DNA from: a virus
Virus record (IMG/VR): IMGVR_UViG_3300047322_000556
Coordinates: 25,362 to 89,361 of that record
DNA length: 64,000 bases
Strand: one strand, 5' to 3'
A program made the position numbers and the translations under genes. Of this stretch, positions 23,978-32,200 are shown piece after piece (the stretch's first letter is position 1; the number at the start of each line of letters is the position of its first letter). The notes beneath the pieces were generated by a model. It had not been told where the DNA came from and did not search any database. It saw only the letters and a list, made by a program, of their open reading frames with translations.

Positions 23978-24010
23978 CTTCGTGCTCCCGTTGTGTTTGT
24001 CGATGGAGCT

Positions 24011-24074
24011 ATATTAGTCGCCTAACGACGAACGCGCAAGGGGTAGATGCAAAAAAAGTTACCCGCCAGATAAA
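24011..24074 (-). promoter_or_regulatory. Early minus-strand promoter with double operator
   Basis: On the minus strand: -35 TTGCGC (24034-24039), a 17-base spacer, -10 TAATAT (24011-24016). The palindrome TTAGTCGCCTAA (24014-24025, plus-strand reading) overlaps the -10. The operator GTTACC-CGCCA-GATAAA (24058-24074) lies 18 bases upstream of the -35. It drives the 23977 to 21686 genes. Confidence 0.8.
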
Positions 24075-24075
24075 C

Positions 24076-24100
24076 AAAAAGCCCGGCGCGGGGCCGGGCT
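24076..24100 (-). terminator. Rho-independent terminator (minus strand)
   Basis: Read on the minus strand: AGCCCGGC, a short G/C loop, GCCGGGCT, then a run of T's (the plus-strand A's at 24076-24080). It ends the transcript of the 24105 gene just before the 24.0-kb promoter region. Confidence 0.8.
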
Positions 24101-24104
24101 CGGA

Positions 24105-24344
24105 TTAGGCGTTTCGCCGCGCGGTGACTGACGCATTGGGCCGCACCTTCGTCTTGCGCTGGATCGCCGCGTAGAACATATCGGCGGGTGCCGCGCTGGC
24201 GTTCTTCGGCGGCCGATAGCCGCTCTTCTTTGCCTGCTCGGCGACGATTCCGACTTGCGACTCGCTCAGCGAATTGAAATTCGCCTTCAAGTCGATGCCT
24301 TGGATCTGCAACGTGTCTGCGGCGTGTTTCCAGTTGACGGCCAT
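24105..24344 (-). CDS. Small basic hypothetical protein
   Basis: 79 aa from ATG 24344, with GGAG upstream. Helical N-terminus (WKHAADTLQIQG) and a basic, Ala-rich tail. Last gene of the 25.2-kb minus-strand unit. No family recognised. Confidence 0.65.
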   Translation of the reverse strand: MAVNWKHAADTLQIQGIDLKANFNSLSESQVGIVAEQAKKSGYRPPKNASAAPADMFYAAIQRKTKVRPNASVTARRNA

Positions 24345-24364
24345 GCTCTTGTGCTCCGTTATTG

Positions 24365-24382
24365 AGCCCGCCGAAGCGGGCT
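24365..24382 (-). repeat. Intergenic GC hairpin (type AGCCCGC-N4-GCGGGCT)
   Basis: AGCCCGC-CGAA-GCGGGCT between two small minus-strand genes. A near-identical hairpin lies at 24601-24618 and a related one at 24939-24954, so these are repeated intergenic stems, perhaps processing sites or weak terminators. Confidence 0.6.
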
Positions 24383-24393
24383 GGGTGGATCTG

Positions 24394-24585
24394 TTACTTG
24401 CTCGCCTTCTGACTGGCTTCAACGACCGAAAATAGGGTATCGCCCCATCGCATCAAGCCGTTCCAGTTGCAGTACTCCGAGAAGAACTCACGCGCCGTCA
24501 TTGCGCGGATATCGTCGTCAGAGTAGCCGCGCTTACGCACGTCCTGCAGCGCGTGCGCCGGGATTTTTGACAGGTCAAGTGCCAT
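24394..24585 (-). CDS. Small hypothetical protein
   Basis: 63 aa from ATG 24585, with GGAG 8 bases upstream. TAREFFSEYCNWNGLMRWGDTLF resembles a short conserved segment of phage accessory proteins. The acidic SDDDIRAM precedes it. Function unknown. Confidence 0.65.
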   Translation of the reverse strand: MALDLSKIPAHALQDVRKRGYSDDDIRAMTAREFFSEYCNWNGLMRWGDTLFSVVEASQKASK

Positions 24586-24600
24586 TGCTTTGCTCCATTG

Positions 24601-24618
24601 AGCCCGCCGAAGCGGGCC
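24601..24618 (-). repeat. Intergenic GC hairpin, second copy
   Basis: AGCCCGC-CGAA-GCGGGCC, the same stem and CGAA loop as the hairpin at 24365, in the gap between the 24585 and 24626 genes. Confidence 0.55.
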
Positions 24619-24625
24619 GGGGTGG

Positions 24626-24916
24626 TTATTGTGCGCGCGGCTCGATCGCGACGATGTGGCGGCGGTTGCCTTGGAAAAACCAGTCGCGTTCGGGGCCGAA
24701 GTAACCCTCGACCACTTCGCCGCCGAGCCAGCGGCCGCGCGGCATAGCGACGGGCGACGGGCCGACGAAGTCGTTGAAAGAGTTGTTGTACGCTGCCACG
24801 CCGTCGATGTGCCCGCGCGATTCGCCAGTGGACACAATTTCGAATTGCGCGCCGTGGAACAGGGCGACGTCGCCCGCGTGAAGCTCGGTGACGGAGACGT
24901 ATTGGACGTTTTTCAT
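24626..24916 (-). CDS. Hypothetical protein
   Basis: 96 aa from ATG 24916. Beta-rich: VSVTELHAGDVALFHGAQFEIVSTGES has the look of a small barrel such as a Hedgehog/intein- or PRC-like fold, but no family can be named. Single gene flanked by intergenic hairpins. Confidence 0.65.
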   Translation of the reverse strand: MKNVQYVSVTELHAGDVALFHGAQFEIVSTGESRGHIDGVAAYNNSFNDFVGPSPVAMPRGRWLGGEVVEGYFGPERDWFFQGNRRHIVAIEPRAQ

Positions 24917-24961
24917 GGCTTGCCCTTGTGAAGAGGAAGCCCGGCGGGCCGGGCGTGTCGG

Positions 24962-25168
24962 TTAGATTGCGATGATGGTCTGAATGCCGCGCTTGCTCGC
25001 GAGGGTGACGGCGATCGTGTTCTTGATCTGCTGGAGGTCGCCGCAGCCCGCGCCGAACTTGCCGTTGAAGCGGTAGCCGACTTTGCCGCTCGCGAAGGTG
25101 GTGCGGAACACTTCGAAGCCGATTTGGCCGCTCTTCGTCAGATACTTCGCGATCAGTTCCGTTTTCAT
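24962..25168 (-). CDS. Small hypothetical protein
   Basis: 68 aa from ATG 25168. Mixed alpha/beta, basic, with two cysteine-free strands around FGAGCGDL. First gene downstream of the 25.2-kb minus promoter. Function unknown. Confidence 0.65.
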   Translation of the reverse strand: MKTELIAKYLTKSGQIGFEVFRTTFASGKVGYRFNGKFGAGCGDLQQIKNTIAVTLASKRGIQTIIAI

Positions 25169-25201
25169 CTCTGCGTCTCCGCGTGCGTTGTCGATGTAGA
25201 G

Positions 25202-25264
25202 ATATTAGTCGCCTAATACATGGAGCGCAATAGGGAATCGAAAAGAATTTAGCGGGCCGGTAGA
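25202..25264 (-). promoter_or_regulatory. Early minus-strand promoter with double operator
   Basis: On the minus strand: -35 TTGCGC (25225-25230), 17-base spacer, -10 TAATAT (25202-25207). TTAGTCGCCTAA (25205-25216) overlaps the -10. A degenerate operator TTTAGC-GGGCC-GGTAGA (25248-25264) sits 17 bases upstream of the -35, the same layout as at 24.0 and 29.1 kb. Confidence 0.75.
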
Positions 25265-25291
25265 AAAGCAAAACCCGGCGCGGGGCCGGGT
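25264..25291 (-). terminator. Rho-independent terminator (minus strand)
   Basis: Minus-strand stem ACCCGGC/GCCGGGT (25273-25279 with 25285-25291) followed by TTTGCTTTT. It ends the GIY-YIG gene transcript before the 25.2-kb promoter. Confidence 0.7.
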
Positions 25292-25294
25292 CGG

Positions 25295-25444
25295 TTACTG
25301 GCGGTTGAGGCTTTGCAGGTATTCGAGTATCGGAACGGCTTCATATCGCGCCGTGTTGAGCGCGTCAACCGTGCGCCGCTCGAATGTCTCGCATATCACG
25401 CGGCCGGTGGCTTTCTCGCGGATGATCCAGCTCGCCGTTCTCAT
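25295..25444 (-). CDS. Small hypothetical protein
   Basis: 49 aa from ATG 25444, which overlaps the stop of the GIY-YIG gene (ATGA). Begins MRTASWIIREKATGRVI, a short two-strand then helix layout. Translationally coupled to the nuclease gene; function unknown. Confidence 0.55.
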   Translation of the reverse strand: MRTASWIIREKATGRVICETFERRTVDALNTARYEAVPILEYLQSLNRQ

Positions 25445-26442
25445 GCGCGCGCCTCGGCTGCGACGCGCGCGCTGAGAGTGTCGATTCCGTGCTGAGAGGC
25501 CCGCCACGCAGAAAGGACGTCCAGCGTGAAAACTTCGGTCCAGCCGTTCAGCATAAAGGCGTCGCCGTCGTAGCATTCATCCCAAGCATCGCTTTTGTAG
25601 GCTCGTTTGATGTGCGCCTCTGCCTCAAAACATGCGCGGCCGTCATCAAATCGATATTCCGCAAGCACGGTCGCGGTCCACTCTGGATCGAGCCCATACT
25701 CCTTCGCGCGCTCGGCGGCGGCTCTGTTCGTGATGCCCGCCTTCCAAGCGCGTTTCCCGTTTGGGCCGCTGAACTCTACGAAATAGAGCGTGCCGGGTCT
25801 ATCGGGATTGAAGCCGCCATTGCCGCGATCCATGTGGGCGCAAATAGATTCGAAAAAGTCGCTTCCACGGTTTTTCGCCGTAACGTATTCAGTTTTGCGG
25901 GCCTTCGCAAACTCGCCTCGCCTAGTGAACTGAGCCGCGCACGCGCGCAGGCAGTCGTCTGTATAGGCGGTTTTAAGGGTCGCCATATGCGAGCAGATAT
26001 CTTCAAAAAACGCCTTGCCGCGCTTCCGGGCGGCGTTGTGCGCTCCTGACGCGCGCGCCTTGAATTCCCATCGTGTAGCGAAGCCTTTTGCGATCGCTCG
26101 AAGCTCATCATCGGAAAAGGCGAGAGACTCCATGTGCGCGCAAATGGAGGCCATGAATGGTTGCCCCCGATTGACGGCGACAGAGTATGCGCCGCGATTG
26201 CCCCGCTCGAATGCCTTCCGGGTAGCGTAGCTGCTGGCGATCACGCGAAGCTCGTCGTCGGCGTATGGATCATGCTTGATGATTTCCATGTGCGCGCAGA
26301 TATCGGCCATGAATGCTTTCCCGCGCCTGCACGCGCACTGATACGCGCCTGAATTGCTCGCTTTGAACTCGCGGCGCGTTTGGTATTTTGCTGCCTCCGC
26401 GCGAAGGGATCCTTCGGTATGACGTTGGTAAGGTGCGCGCAT
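25441..26442 (-). CDS. GIY-YIG/T5orf172-like nuclease with four DNA-binding-like repeats
   Basis: 333 aa. Four tandem units of about 40 residues (about 12-52, 62-104, 110-152, 161-203) share the pattern LR..A..F.TR.EF..A...AY..A..RGKAF...ICAHM. The C-terminal half contains GTLYFVEF and WKAGITNRAAAER, then EAEAHIKRAY, resembling GIY-YIG nucleases of the T5orf172/MUG113 type. The repeats probably read DNA; free-standing homing endonucleases of phages are built this way. Flanked by a perfect inverted repeat upstream and a terminator downstream, it is a self-contained unit. Confidence 0.75.
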   Translation of the reverse strand: MRAPYQRHTEGSLRAEAAKYQTRREFKASNSGAYQCACRRGKAFMADICAHMEIIKHDPYADDELRVIASSYATRKAFERGNRGAYSVAVNRGQPFMASICAHMESLAFSDDELRAIAKGFATRWEFKARASGAHNAARKRGKAFFEDICSHMATLKTAYTDDCLRACAAQFTRRGEFAKARKTEYVTAKNRGSDFFESICAHMDRGNGGFNPDRPGTLYFVEFSGPNGKRAWKAGITNRAAAERAKEYGLDPEWTATVLAEYRFDDGRACFEAEAHIKRAYKSDAWDECYDGDAFMLNGWTEVFTLDVLSAWRASQHGIDTLSARVAAEARA

Positions 26443-26474
26443 CGTAAGCCGGAATGGTCTGGTGCGGCGATGAT

Positions 26475-26512
26475 ACTACCCCACAGATAAAAAAGTTCGC
26501 TTATCTGTGGGG
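26475..26512 (-). promoter_or_regulatory. Operator overlapping a perfect 12-bp inverted repeat
   Basis: CCCCACAGATAA (26479-26490) and TTATCTGTGGGG (26501-26512) form a perfect 12-bp inverted repeat around AAAAGTTCGC. Its left part is also an operator, ACTACC-CCACA-GATAAA (26475-26491). It lies upstream of the nuclease gene and just after the DUF2786 gene, so it could end one transcript, control the next, or both. Confidence 0.6.
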
Positions 26513-26518
26513 ATTCGC

Positions 26519-27049
26519 TCAGCCTTCGATGGCTTTGTGAAGCTCCGTTCGCTCGATGCCGCGCATCATGCGCCGGATGGCGGCGAGTTCCGCCTCGCTG
26601 CGCTGCTTGGCAGGCTTGGCGTCGTCGTCCTCGCGCGCGGGGCCGGTTATGTCGTTCTTGTGGATGAAGGCGACGAAGAGATGATCCATCTGCTGCGCGA
26701 GCTCGCGCCGATAGACGGCATATCGCATCTCGACTTCAAGATGCTGCGCCTTCGTCATCTCGACGTCGAAGCCGCGCTTGCCTCGCGTATGCCATACGGT
26801 GAGGTTTCCGGTCTGGAGCACGCTGAATAGGATCTGATTGAGCAGGCGGTGCTCGACGTCGGTCTTGTACGTGAATTTGAAGCGCTGCGTCGCGCTCGCG
26901 GCGTCGTCCAAGTCGGCGATCGTCATGCCGTGTTTGGCGAGCTGCTTCTCGAGGAAGCGCTGCGCGTTCTCGCGCTCGCCGTGCTCGCCGCGTTTCGCCA
27001 GCTCGTACAGCTTCATCAGGCGGGCGTGGATCTTGTCGTTGTCGGTCAT
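26519..27049 (-). CDS. DUF2786-domain protein
   Basis: 176 aa. The N-terminal KIHARLMKLYELAKRGEHGE followed by NAQRFLEKQLAKHGM is the DUF2786 signature, found in many phage and bacterial proteins of unknown function. The middle has a beta-rich segment (HRLLNQILFSVLQ) and the C-terminus is acidic then basic. Two bases from the next gene's stop. Confidence 0.8.
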   Translation of the reverse strand: MTDNDKIHARLMKLYELAKRGEHGERENAQRFLEKQLAKHGMTIADLDDAASATQRFKFTYKTDVEHRLLNQILFSVLQTGNLTVWHTRGKRGFDVEMTKAQHLEVEMRYAVYRRELAQQMDHLFVAFIHKNDITGPAREDDDAKPAKQRSEAELAAIRRMMRGIERTELHKAIEG

Positions 27050-27051
27050 GG

Positions 27052-27354
27052 TCAGGCTGCGTATGCGGTGGTGGTCTTGCGCTTCTTGTCGGGCTCGCCA
27101 AGCGCTTGTCGGGCTTGGTCAAGTGCTGCGGTCCATTCGGCGCGCGGGGCGCGCTCAGCGGCGATCAGGCGCATCAGCGCGGCGCGCAGCTTGTCGTGCT
27201 CATTCCAGCGGCGCGCGAGCTCGGCGGCGTCGGCGGCGTCTGTCGCCGCGCGCATGTGGCCGCACAGGATATGCGTGCCGACGATCGCGAAGGAAATGCC
27301 GAGCTCGGGCTTCCAGCGCGCGCGCGGCATGGCGGTGAGGGTGGCTTTGGTCAT
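27052..27354 (-). CDS. Hypothetical protein
   Basis: 100 aa from ATG 27354, preceded by GGGGAA. Contains AIVGTHILCGHM then a long helical Ala/Arg-rich tail. No family recognised. Confidence 0.65.
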   Translation of the reverse strand: MTKATLTAMPRARWKPELGISFAIVGTHILCGHMRAATDAADAAELARRWNEHDKLRAALMRLIAAERAPRAEWTAALDQARQALGEPDKKRKTTTAYAA

Positions 27355-27427
27355 GGGTTCCCCGTTGAGATGCGCGGCGCGTGCCGGGCGATTTGTGGTG
27401 AAGCGTATTATGTATCTTGCAGGTTGA

Positions 27428-27444
27428 TTCATCCGCTAGATATG
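27428..27444 (-). promoter_or_regulatory. Degenerate TTTAYC-N5-GRTAAA-like site
   Basis: TTCATC-CGCTA-GATATG in the AT-rich 94-base gap upstream of the 27354 gene. CATAAT lies downstream on the minus strand as a possible -10. A weak match, listed because of its spacing and location. Confidence 0.35.
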
Positions 27445-27448
27445 CGAA

Positions 27449-27664
27449 TTAAATGCCAGCGAGCTTCTTGCGGAAGAGCGTCTCGGCGTCCATGTGCGCG
27501 CGGTGCAGCGCGTCGCAAATGATCCGGACTTCGGCTTGCGCCGCCGGTAGCGTCGTCGCGCCCATGATGGCGCGCTCAAGCTGCTTGATCGTCGCGCGTT
27601 GCAGCTTGCGCATGCTCTCGCAGTGCTGAAGCGTAAGAGCGGCTCGGGTGGTCGCTTTAGACAT
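27449..27664 (-). CDS. Small helical hypothetical protein
   Basis: 71 aa from ATG 27664, with GGGAG upstream. Almost all helix, with LQRATIKQLERAIMGATTL. No family recognised. Stands between two short gaps. Confidence 0.6.
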   Translation of the reverse strand: MSKATTRAALTLQHCESMRKLQRATIKQLERAIMGATTLPAAQAEVRIICDALHRAHMDAETLFRKKLAGI

Positions 27665-27699
27665 GGTGGGGCTCCCTGTTCTTGTTGTGGATCGGCGGG

Positions 27700-27900
27700 C
27701 TATCGGTCGGCGCGGTAGATGCGGCAATGTGCGTTGAGTGTGGCGCTTCCGATGTGGATTGCGCCGTCGCGCCGCGTGACGGTCACGCGCAGCTCGGGCT
27801 TCGCGCGCCGGTTGCCGCGAATGATCTTTGCTGCGATGTGGCGATCCATCGGCATCGCGGCACCGTCGCGCCACTGAAACATGATTGCGGGCTTGGTCAT
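27700..27900 (-). CDS. Small hypothetical protein
   Basis: 66 aa from ATG 27900, with GAGGA upstream. Basic and beta-rich (ELRVTVTRRDGAIHIG). No family recognised. Confidence 0.6.
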   Translation of the reverse strand: MTKPAIMFQWRDGAAMPMDRHIAAKIIRGNRRAKPELRVTVTRRDGAIHIGSATLNAHCRIYRADR

Positions 27901-27913
27901 ATCGGCGTCCTCG

Positions 27914-28312
27914 TTAGTGGCTGCGAAACGCTGCGCGCTCGCTGAAACGGTTGAAGCGATCCACAAAGCGCCGGGCGCGGCGAAGGTTCGCGTAGTGGCG
28001 AACGGGCGGCCGGTCGTCCAGCTCCACGCTCACGATGTAGCCGCGCTTGTGGTTGTGGCCTTCGATGTAGAGGCGCTTGGGCTCGACGTGGACTTGCACG
28101 GTGTCGGCAATGCGTGCGGTCGTGCTGAAGCGGCGGCATACGCTCACGCCGACGACGGCGGGCTCGCCGATGATCGTCTTGAGCTTGACGGCCTCGAAAA
28201 CCGTCGTGTTGCCGAGCAGGCGGAACTTGTCGCCGATCGCGAGCTTGTCGTTGAGGATCAGCGGGGGCAGCGCGCGCCCGGTGCGGGCGTCAGTGCGGGG
28301 GATGGTCTGCAT
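27914..28312 (-). CDS. Hypothetical protein
   Basis: 132 aa from ATG 28312, placed by AAGGAG 7 bases upstream. Beta-rich with IGDKFRLLGNTTVFEAVKL near residues 25-45 and a basic C-terminus. No family recognised. The strong ribosome-binding site suggests good expression. Confidence 0.65.
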   Translation of the reverse strand: MQTIPRTDARTGRALPPLILNDKLAIGDKFRLLGNTTVFEAVKLKTIIGEPAVVGVSVCRRFSTTARIADTVQVHVEPKRLYIEGHNHKRGYIVSVELDDRPPVRHYANLRRARRFVDRFNRFSERAAFRSH

Positions 28313-28322
28313 GGCTGGCTCC

Positions 28323-28481
28323 TTACTTCGGTTTGCGGGCGCTGACGACGAACGTCTCTTCGGGCTCGTCGCGGCGAAAGATGGCGAGCCATTGCTCGGC
28401 CGTCTCGGGCGTGACGTCGCGCGCGATGCGCCACAGGCCGCTCGTGCGGCTCTTGCGCCAAAGGTGAAGAGGTTTCGTCAT
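28323..28481 (-). CDS. Small basic hypothetical protein
   Basis: 52 aa from ATG 28481, with GGAG upstream; stop TAA at 28325-28323. The sequence begins MTKPLHLWRKSRTSG, is rich in Trp and Arg, and fills the gap between two better-supported genes. Function unknown. Confidence 0.55.
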   Translation of the reverse strand: MTKPLHLWRKSRTSGLWRIARDVTPETAEQWLAIFRRDEPEETFVVSARKPK

Positions 28482-28494
28482 GGTGGGCTCCGGG

Positions 28495-28791
28495 TTAGGC
28501 GGCGGCGCTCATGGCCGCTTCGATCTTGTGGGCTGCCTTCGCGGCTCCATCGAGAGTCGCGAACGCGCTGCGATAGGTGCGCATGCCGGTATGGCGGCTG
28601 TAGACGACGAAGGGACGCTCGCGCACGTTGCGATAATCGGCGGTGTACTTCTCATACGAGATGACGACCGTCGCGTCATTGGCGGTGATGCCGGTGCGGT
28701 TGATGGCGATGCCGAGCGCCTTCGCGCGTTCGTCTTGCTGCTGGCGAGCGTCGTCGGTCTTTGCTGCGCGCGGGTGGAAGTAGATCGTCAT
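28495..28791 (-). CDS. Hypothetical protein
   Basis: 98 aa from ATG 28791, with GGAG upstream. Beta-alpha composition, with PFVVYSRHTGMRTYRSAF near the end. No family recognised. Confidence 0.65.
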   Translation of the reverse strand: MTIYFHPRAAKTDDARQQQDERAKALGIAINRTGITANDATVVISYEKYTADYRNVRERPFVVYSRHTGMRTYRSAFATLDGAAKAAHKIEAAMSAAA

Positions 28792-28819
28792 GTTCGGCTC
28801 CGGTGTCTGGTACCGACAA

Positions 28820-28837
28820 AGCCCGCTTGCGCGGGCT
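28820..28837 (-). repeat. Intergenic GC hairpin
   Basis: AGCCCGC-TTGC-GCGGGCT, the same stem as the hairpins at 24365 and 24601. On the minus strand it is followed by TTTGT, so it may be a weak terminator after the 28843 gene. Confidence 0.5.
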
Positions 28838-28842
28838 ACTGC

Positions 28843-29067
28843 TTACTGGAGCGTCTCGATCACGGTGTCGAGACGGTTGAATCGATCGCCGCCGGGGTGC
28901 GTCAGGCGCACGCGCTCGCCGTCCTCGTGGTTGTGGTGAATCAGGGTGAACGCGACCGAGTAGGCGGTGAGCTCGCTCGCGTCTCGCACGATGGCTCGGC
29001 CCGCCTCGGTGACGGTGTATGTGCCGCGCGTTGCGTTCTCTTTGATCTCGATTCGGGTCGATGCCAT
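28843..29067 (-). CDS. Small hypothetical protein
   Basis: 74 aa from ATG 29067, with GGAG upstream. RGTYTVTEAGRAIVRDASEL suggests a small winged or barrel fold. First gene of the 29.1-kb minus-strand unit. Function unknown. Confidence 0.65.
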   Translation of the reverse strand: MASTRIEIKENATRGTYTVTEAGRAIVRDASELTAYSVAFTLIHHNHEDGERVRLTHPGGDRFNRLDTVIETLQ

Positions 29068-29107
29068 GTTTTTGCTCCGGTTTGTTAGTGGTTGCGTCGA
29101 TGTAGTG

Positions 29108-29172
29108 ATATTAGGCGACTAACCAGACGAACGCAAGGGGTTAGAGCAACTTTATTTTACCCCATAGGTATA
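29108..29172 (-). promoter_or_regulatory. Early minus-strand promoter with double operator
   Basis: On the minus strand: -35 TTGCGT (29131-29136), 17-base spacer, -10 TAATAT (29108-29113). TTAGGCGACTAA (29111-29122) overlaps the -10. Operator TTTACC-CCATA-GGTATA (29156-29172) lies 19 bases upstream of the -35. It feeds the minus-strand block starting at 29067. Confidence 0.8.
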
Positions 29173-29191
29173 ACTATTGACCCGGCGGAAA

Positions 29192-29231
29192 GTCGTGATA
29201 CGGGCTCGGTCGTGACTCGAAAATGGACGTC
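29192..29231 (+). promoter_or_regulatory. GTCGTGAC element, copy 5 (with a partial second copy)
   Basis: GTCGTGATAC at 29192-29201 and the full GTCGTGACTC at 29209-29218, the latter followed by GAAAATGGACGTC and ATG 29232. Comparison with the terminase (10157) and 54701 elements places the start codon at 29232 rather than 29223. Confidence 0.6.
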
Positions 29232-32200
29232 ATGACCTATCAAACCGATTCCGCCTATCAGCTCCGCGACGGTGCGCTCGCGTTCTCGTTCGCTGTGTCA
29301 TTAACCAATCAGTTAAAAAGCTCAGACGTCGCGCGCGTGCTGGCGAATGCCGATGCGTGCGGGTGGCTCCATAAGAGTGAGCCGGGTGCCTTCTGTGCGC
29401 GGTTGGTGGTGGCGGCGGGGGATGAGGCCGTCGAGCTCATGCCGGTGCCCACGGTGGGAGAGATTGCCCATAGGCGGGTGAATCACTTCGAGCCGGTGCG
29501 AATGCTCGCGAAGGCTGAGGCGGGCGAATTGCCAGCGCTCACGCCGTATAAGGGAAGCGATGCGGACACGCCGCACATTGGCATTCCCTTCGATTGGTCA
29601 GTCCTCGCGCCGAAATATCCGGATATGGCCGTACAGCCGCGTCAAGCCGTCGAGCCGCGCTTCGTGGTGGATGACGCCGGGCGGATTCGGCTAGGGTCAA
29701 ATTTGACGCCTGAGGCCGAAGAGGGCCATTCCCACAGGGGGGAGATACTCCAGAAGGCAGAGGGGGGCACAGAGGCGATTCCGGCGGGGGCTCGCTGGAT
29801 CACAGTCCATCCAAACGGCGAAGGCTCCAAGGGTGTGCCGGTGCTCGTGCAGGAGACTCACCACGGCTCGGGGGTGATGCACGTTATCGGTGGTGCGGGT
29901 GGGAAGCTCAACTACCTGAAGCTCAAGGGCGTCAAGTCCGAAAGCGAATATCGACAAGAAAGCGCTGAACGACAAGCCGCCAATAGGGAGGCGCGACAAG
30001 CTCAGGTCAAGCAGGACAAGCTCAACGGCACGCACGACGCCAAGCAGCTTGCTCGCCAGTCGATAAAGGATCAGAAGCGCCAAGCGGAAAACGACTTCAT
30101 CTCGACTGTTGCTGAAGCAATGGGATGGGACGCGGGCGCGCTGTCACTGCCTGCTGCTCAGTTGCAAGGCTTGTCCGACAAGGCGGTAAAAAAGGCGTCG
30201 GAGGCTTATCACGCCGAGCTTCTGGCGAAAGCGAAGGCCGCTGTCGGTCTCCAGAGACAAGCGCTGTTGGCTGATCCAGAGCAAATCGACAAGGCATTCG
30301 GGCCGGACGTGCCGCTTGTCAGTGACGACGCGGCGGTCTTGTCGGTGGCTGATCTTGATCCAGTCAAACCGGTGAACGAGAACGGGCTCGCGCCGGATTT
30401 CAAGGTGCGCGCGGAAAAAGCCGGGCTGACCGATGAGGCGCTCGCTGACGAGGTCAAGGAGATTCAGGGCAAGGACGACGTACAGGCGGCCGCCGAACAG
30501 AGCGCGCAGGATTCCAAGCAGCTCCAAGCCGAGAAAATCGACGCGGAGATTGCAGCCGCGCAGCTCCAGAAGCCCGATCTGAAGCCGCAAGTCGTCCAGG
30601 CGAAACAGGCGGCGGCGCTGCTGGTCGCGCAGAAGAAGTACCAGGCGGTCGTCGCGGCCGCGCGCAAGGCATCGCGTGACGTGGATCAGGCGCGCGACGT
30701 CGAGCCGCAGGCGTATGTGCTCGAAGTGCATCCGGCGACGGCTCAGCAGGCGCAAGACGCGCTCAAGGATGAGCTCGCGACGCTGTCCACGCGCTCATTC
30801 CTCGCGGAAGTGAGCAAATCGACCGAAGAGACGCTCGGCACGCACGCGGCGGCGGGTGCCTTCAATTCGCTCAATGCGCTGTCTCAGGCGGCCGCAGGCG
30901 CGTCGCTCGTGGATCGCTCGGTCGTGGACGTGCTCGGCATGGCCGGGGCCGCTCAGGTGCTCGCGCGTCGCTTGCGGGCGGATCTCGGCGACGATCGCGC
31001 CGATGAGATGGCGGAACAGTTCGCCGATTTCCACAAGCAGCGCTATATGACGGTCGCGGGCGCGGCGCTCGATCAGGTCAAGCAGCTTCACGAAGAGGCC
31101 GCCAAGCTCGAAATGCAGGCCGCTGACGGGCCGGACGACGTCGTGACGAAGGTCGGCATCAACAAGCGGCGCACAGAGGCGCTCGCGGCCGCCGACAAGG
31201 TGCTCGGCATGTCGCTCGGCGAGATGGAAGCCAATGCCGCGCTCGTGGCGGCGATGAAAGAGCGCCAGCGCAACACGCTTACGGTGTCGCTCGGTCGCGC
31301 GCCGCTGGAGTCGGCCGTGCGTCAGGTGCGCGCGCTCGGCATGGTGCCGGGCGACTACAAGCTCGAAAGAACCGGCGTGAACGTGTTCCTGTCGCTCAAT
31401 GCGTCGGGGCTCGACAAGCTCGCGCGCAACGTGGATCAGGAAGGCATCGCGCGGGTGAGGCGCAATCTCGACATCATGGAAGGCAAGCACGACGAGGCGA
31501 ATTGGTTGCCGCAGGGCTTCGCCGATCGCGCCGATCTGGCGCTCAAGTCCGAGCCGGGCGTCGCGCAACGGCTCGCGCAGCCGTTTGACGGGCACGCGAA
31601 CGATCTGCAGGCGGCGCTGCGTGACTACATCGGCGGCCGATACGCGGACGGTGACGCGCCCGCCGATATCCTGTCGGACGTCCAATCGGCCGCGTTTTAC
31701 GACAAGGTCGGGGCCGCGCGCAGCGAAGAGTATCGCGCCGCGCTCGATGCGGTCGCGCCGAACAAGCTCGAAGGCAAGCAGCTCCAGCGCGCCGAGCAGC
31801 TCGCACCGCTCTTCGATGGCTACGCTGACGCGTTCGTCGCGTCGCATTGGGGCGGGCAGCGCTCCACGTTGAACGCTCAGACGTTCGACGCCAGCGACAA
31901 GGCGCAAGATGCGGCGCACAGGGCGCTCGCGGCGATTCCTGAAGGTGTTGTCGCCTACAAGGCGATCGGCAGCCTCACGCGCGCGGATCGGGCCGCGCTG
32001 CGCTCATGGTTTCACAAGAACATCGCGCACGATTCGCCGGAACGCGCCGCGATGCTCGCGCAGTACGACAAGCTCATGCAGGACGAGCCCGAAAAGACGG
32101 TCGCGGATATGTTCGGCGAAGAGTCGGAAAATCCGAGCTGGTCGGCGTGGACGTCGGCGCGCGACGAGCTCGCGGGCAACATCAAGGCCGCCGGGCTGAC

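Noticed and set aside
29223-29231. ATG 29223 as start of the giant helicase
   Set aside because: Comparison of GTCGTGAC elements places the first codon at 29232, and 29223 falls inside the element's tail.
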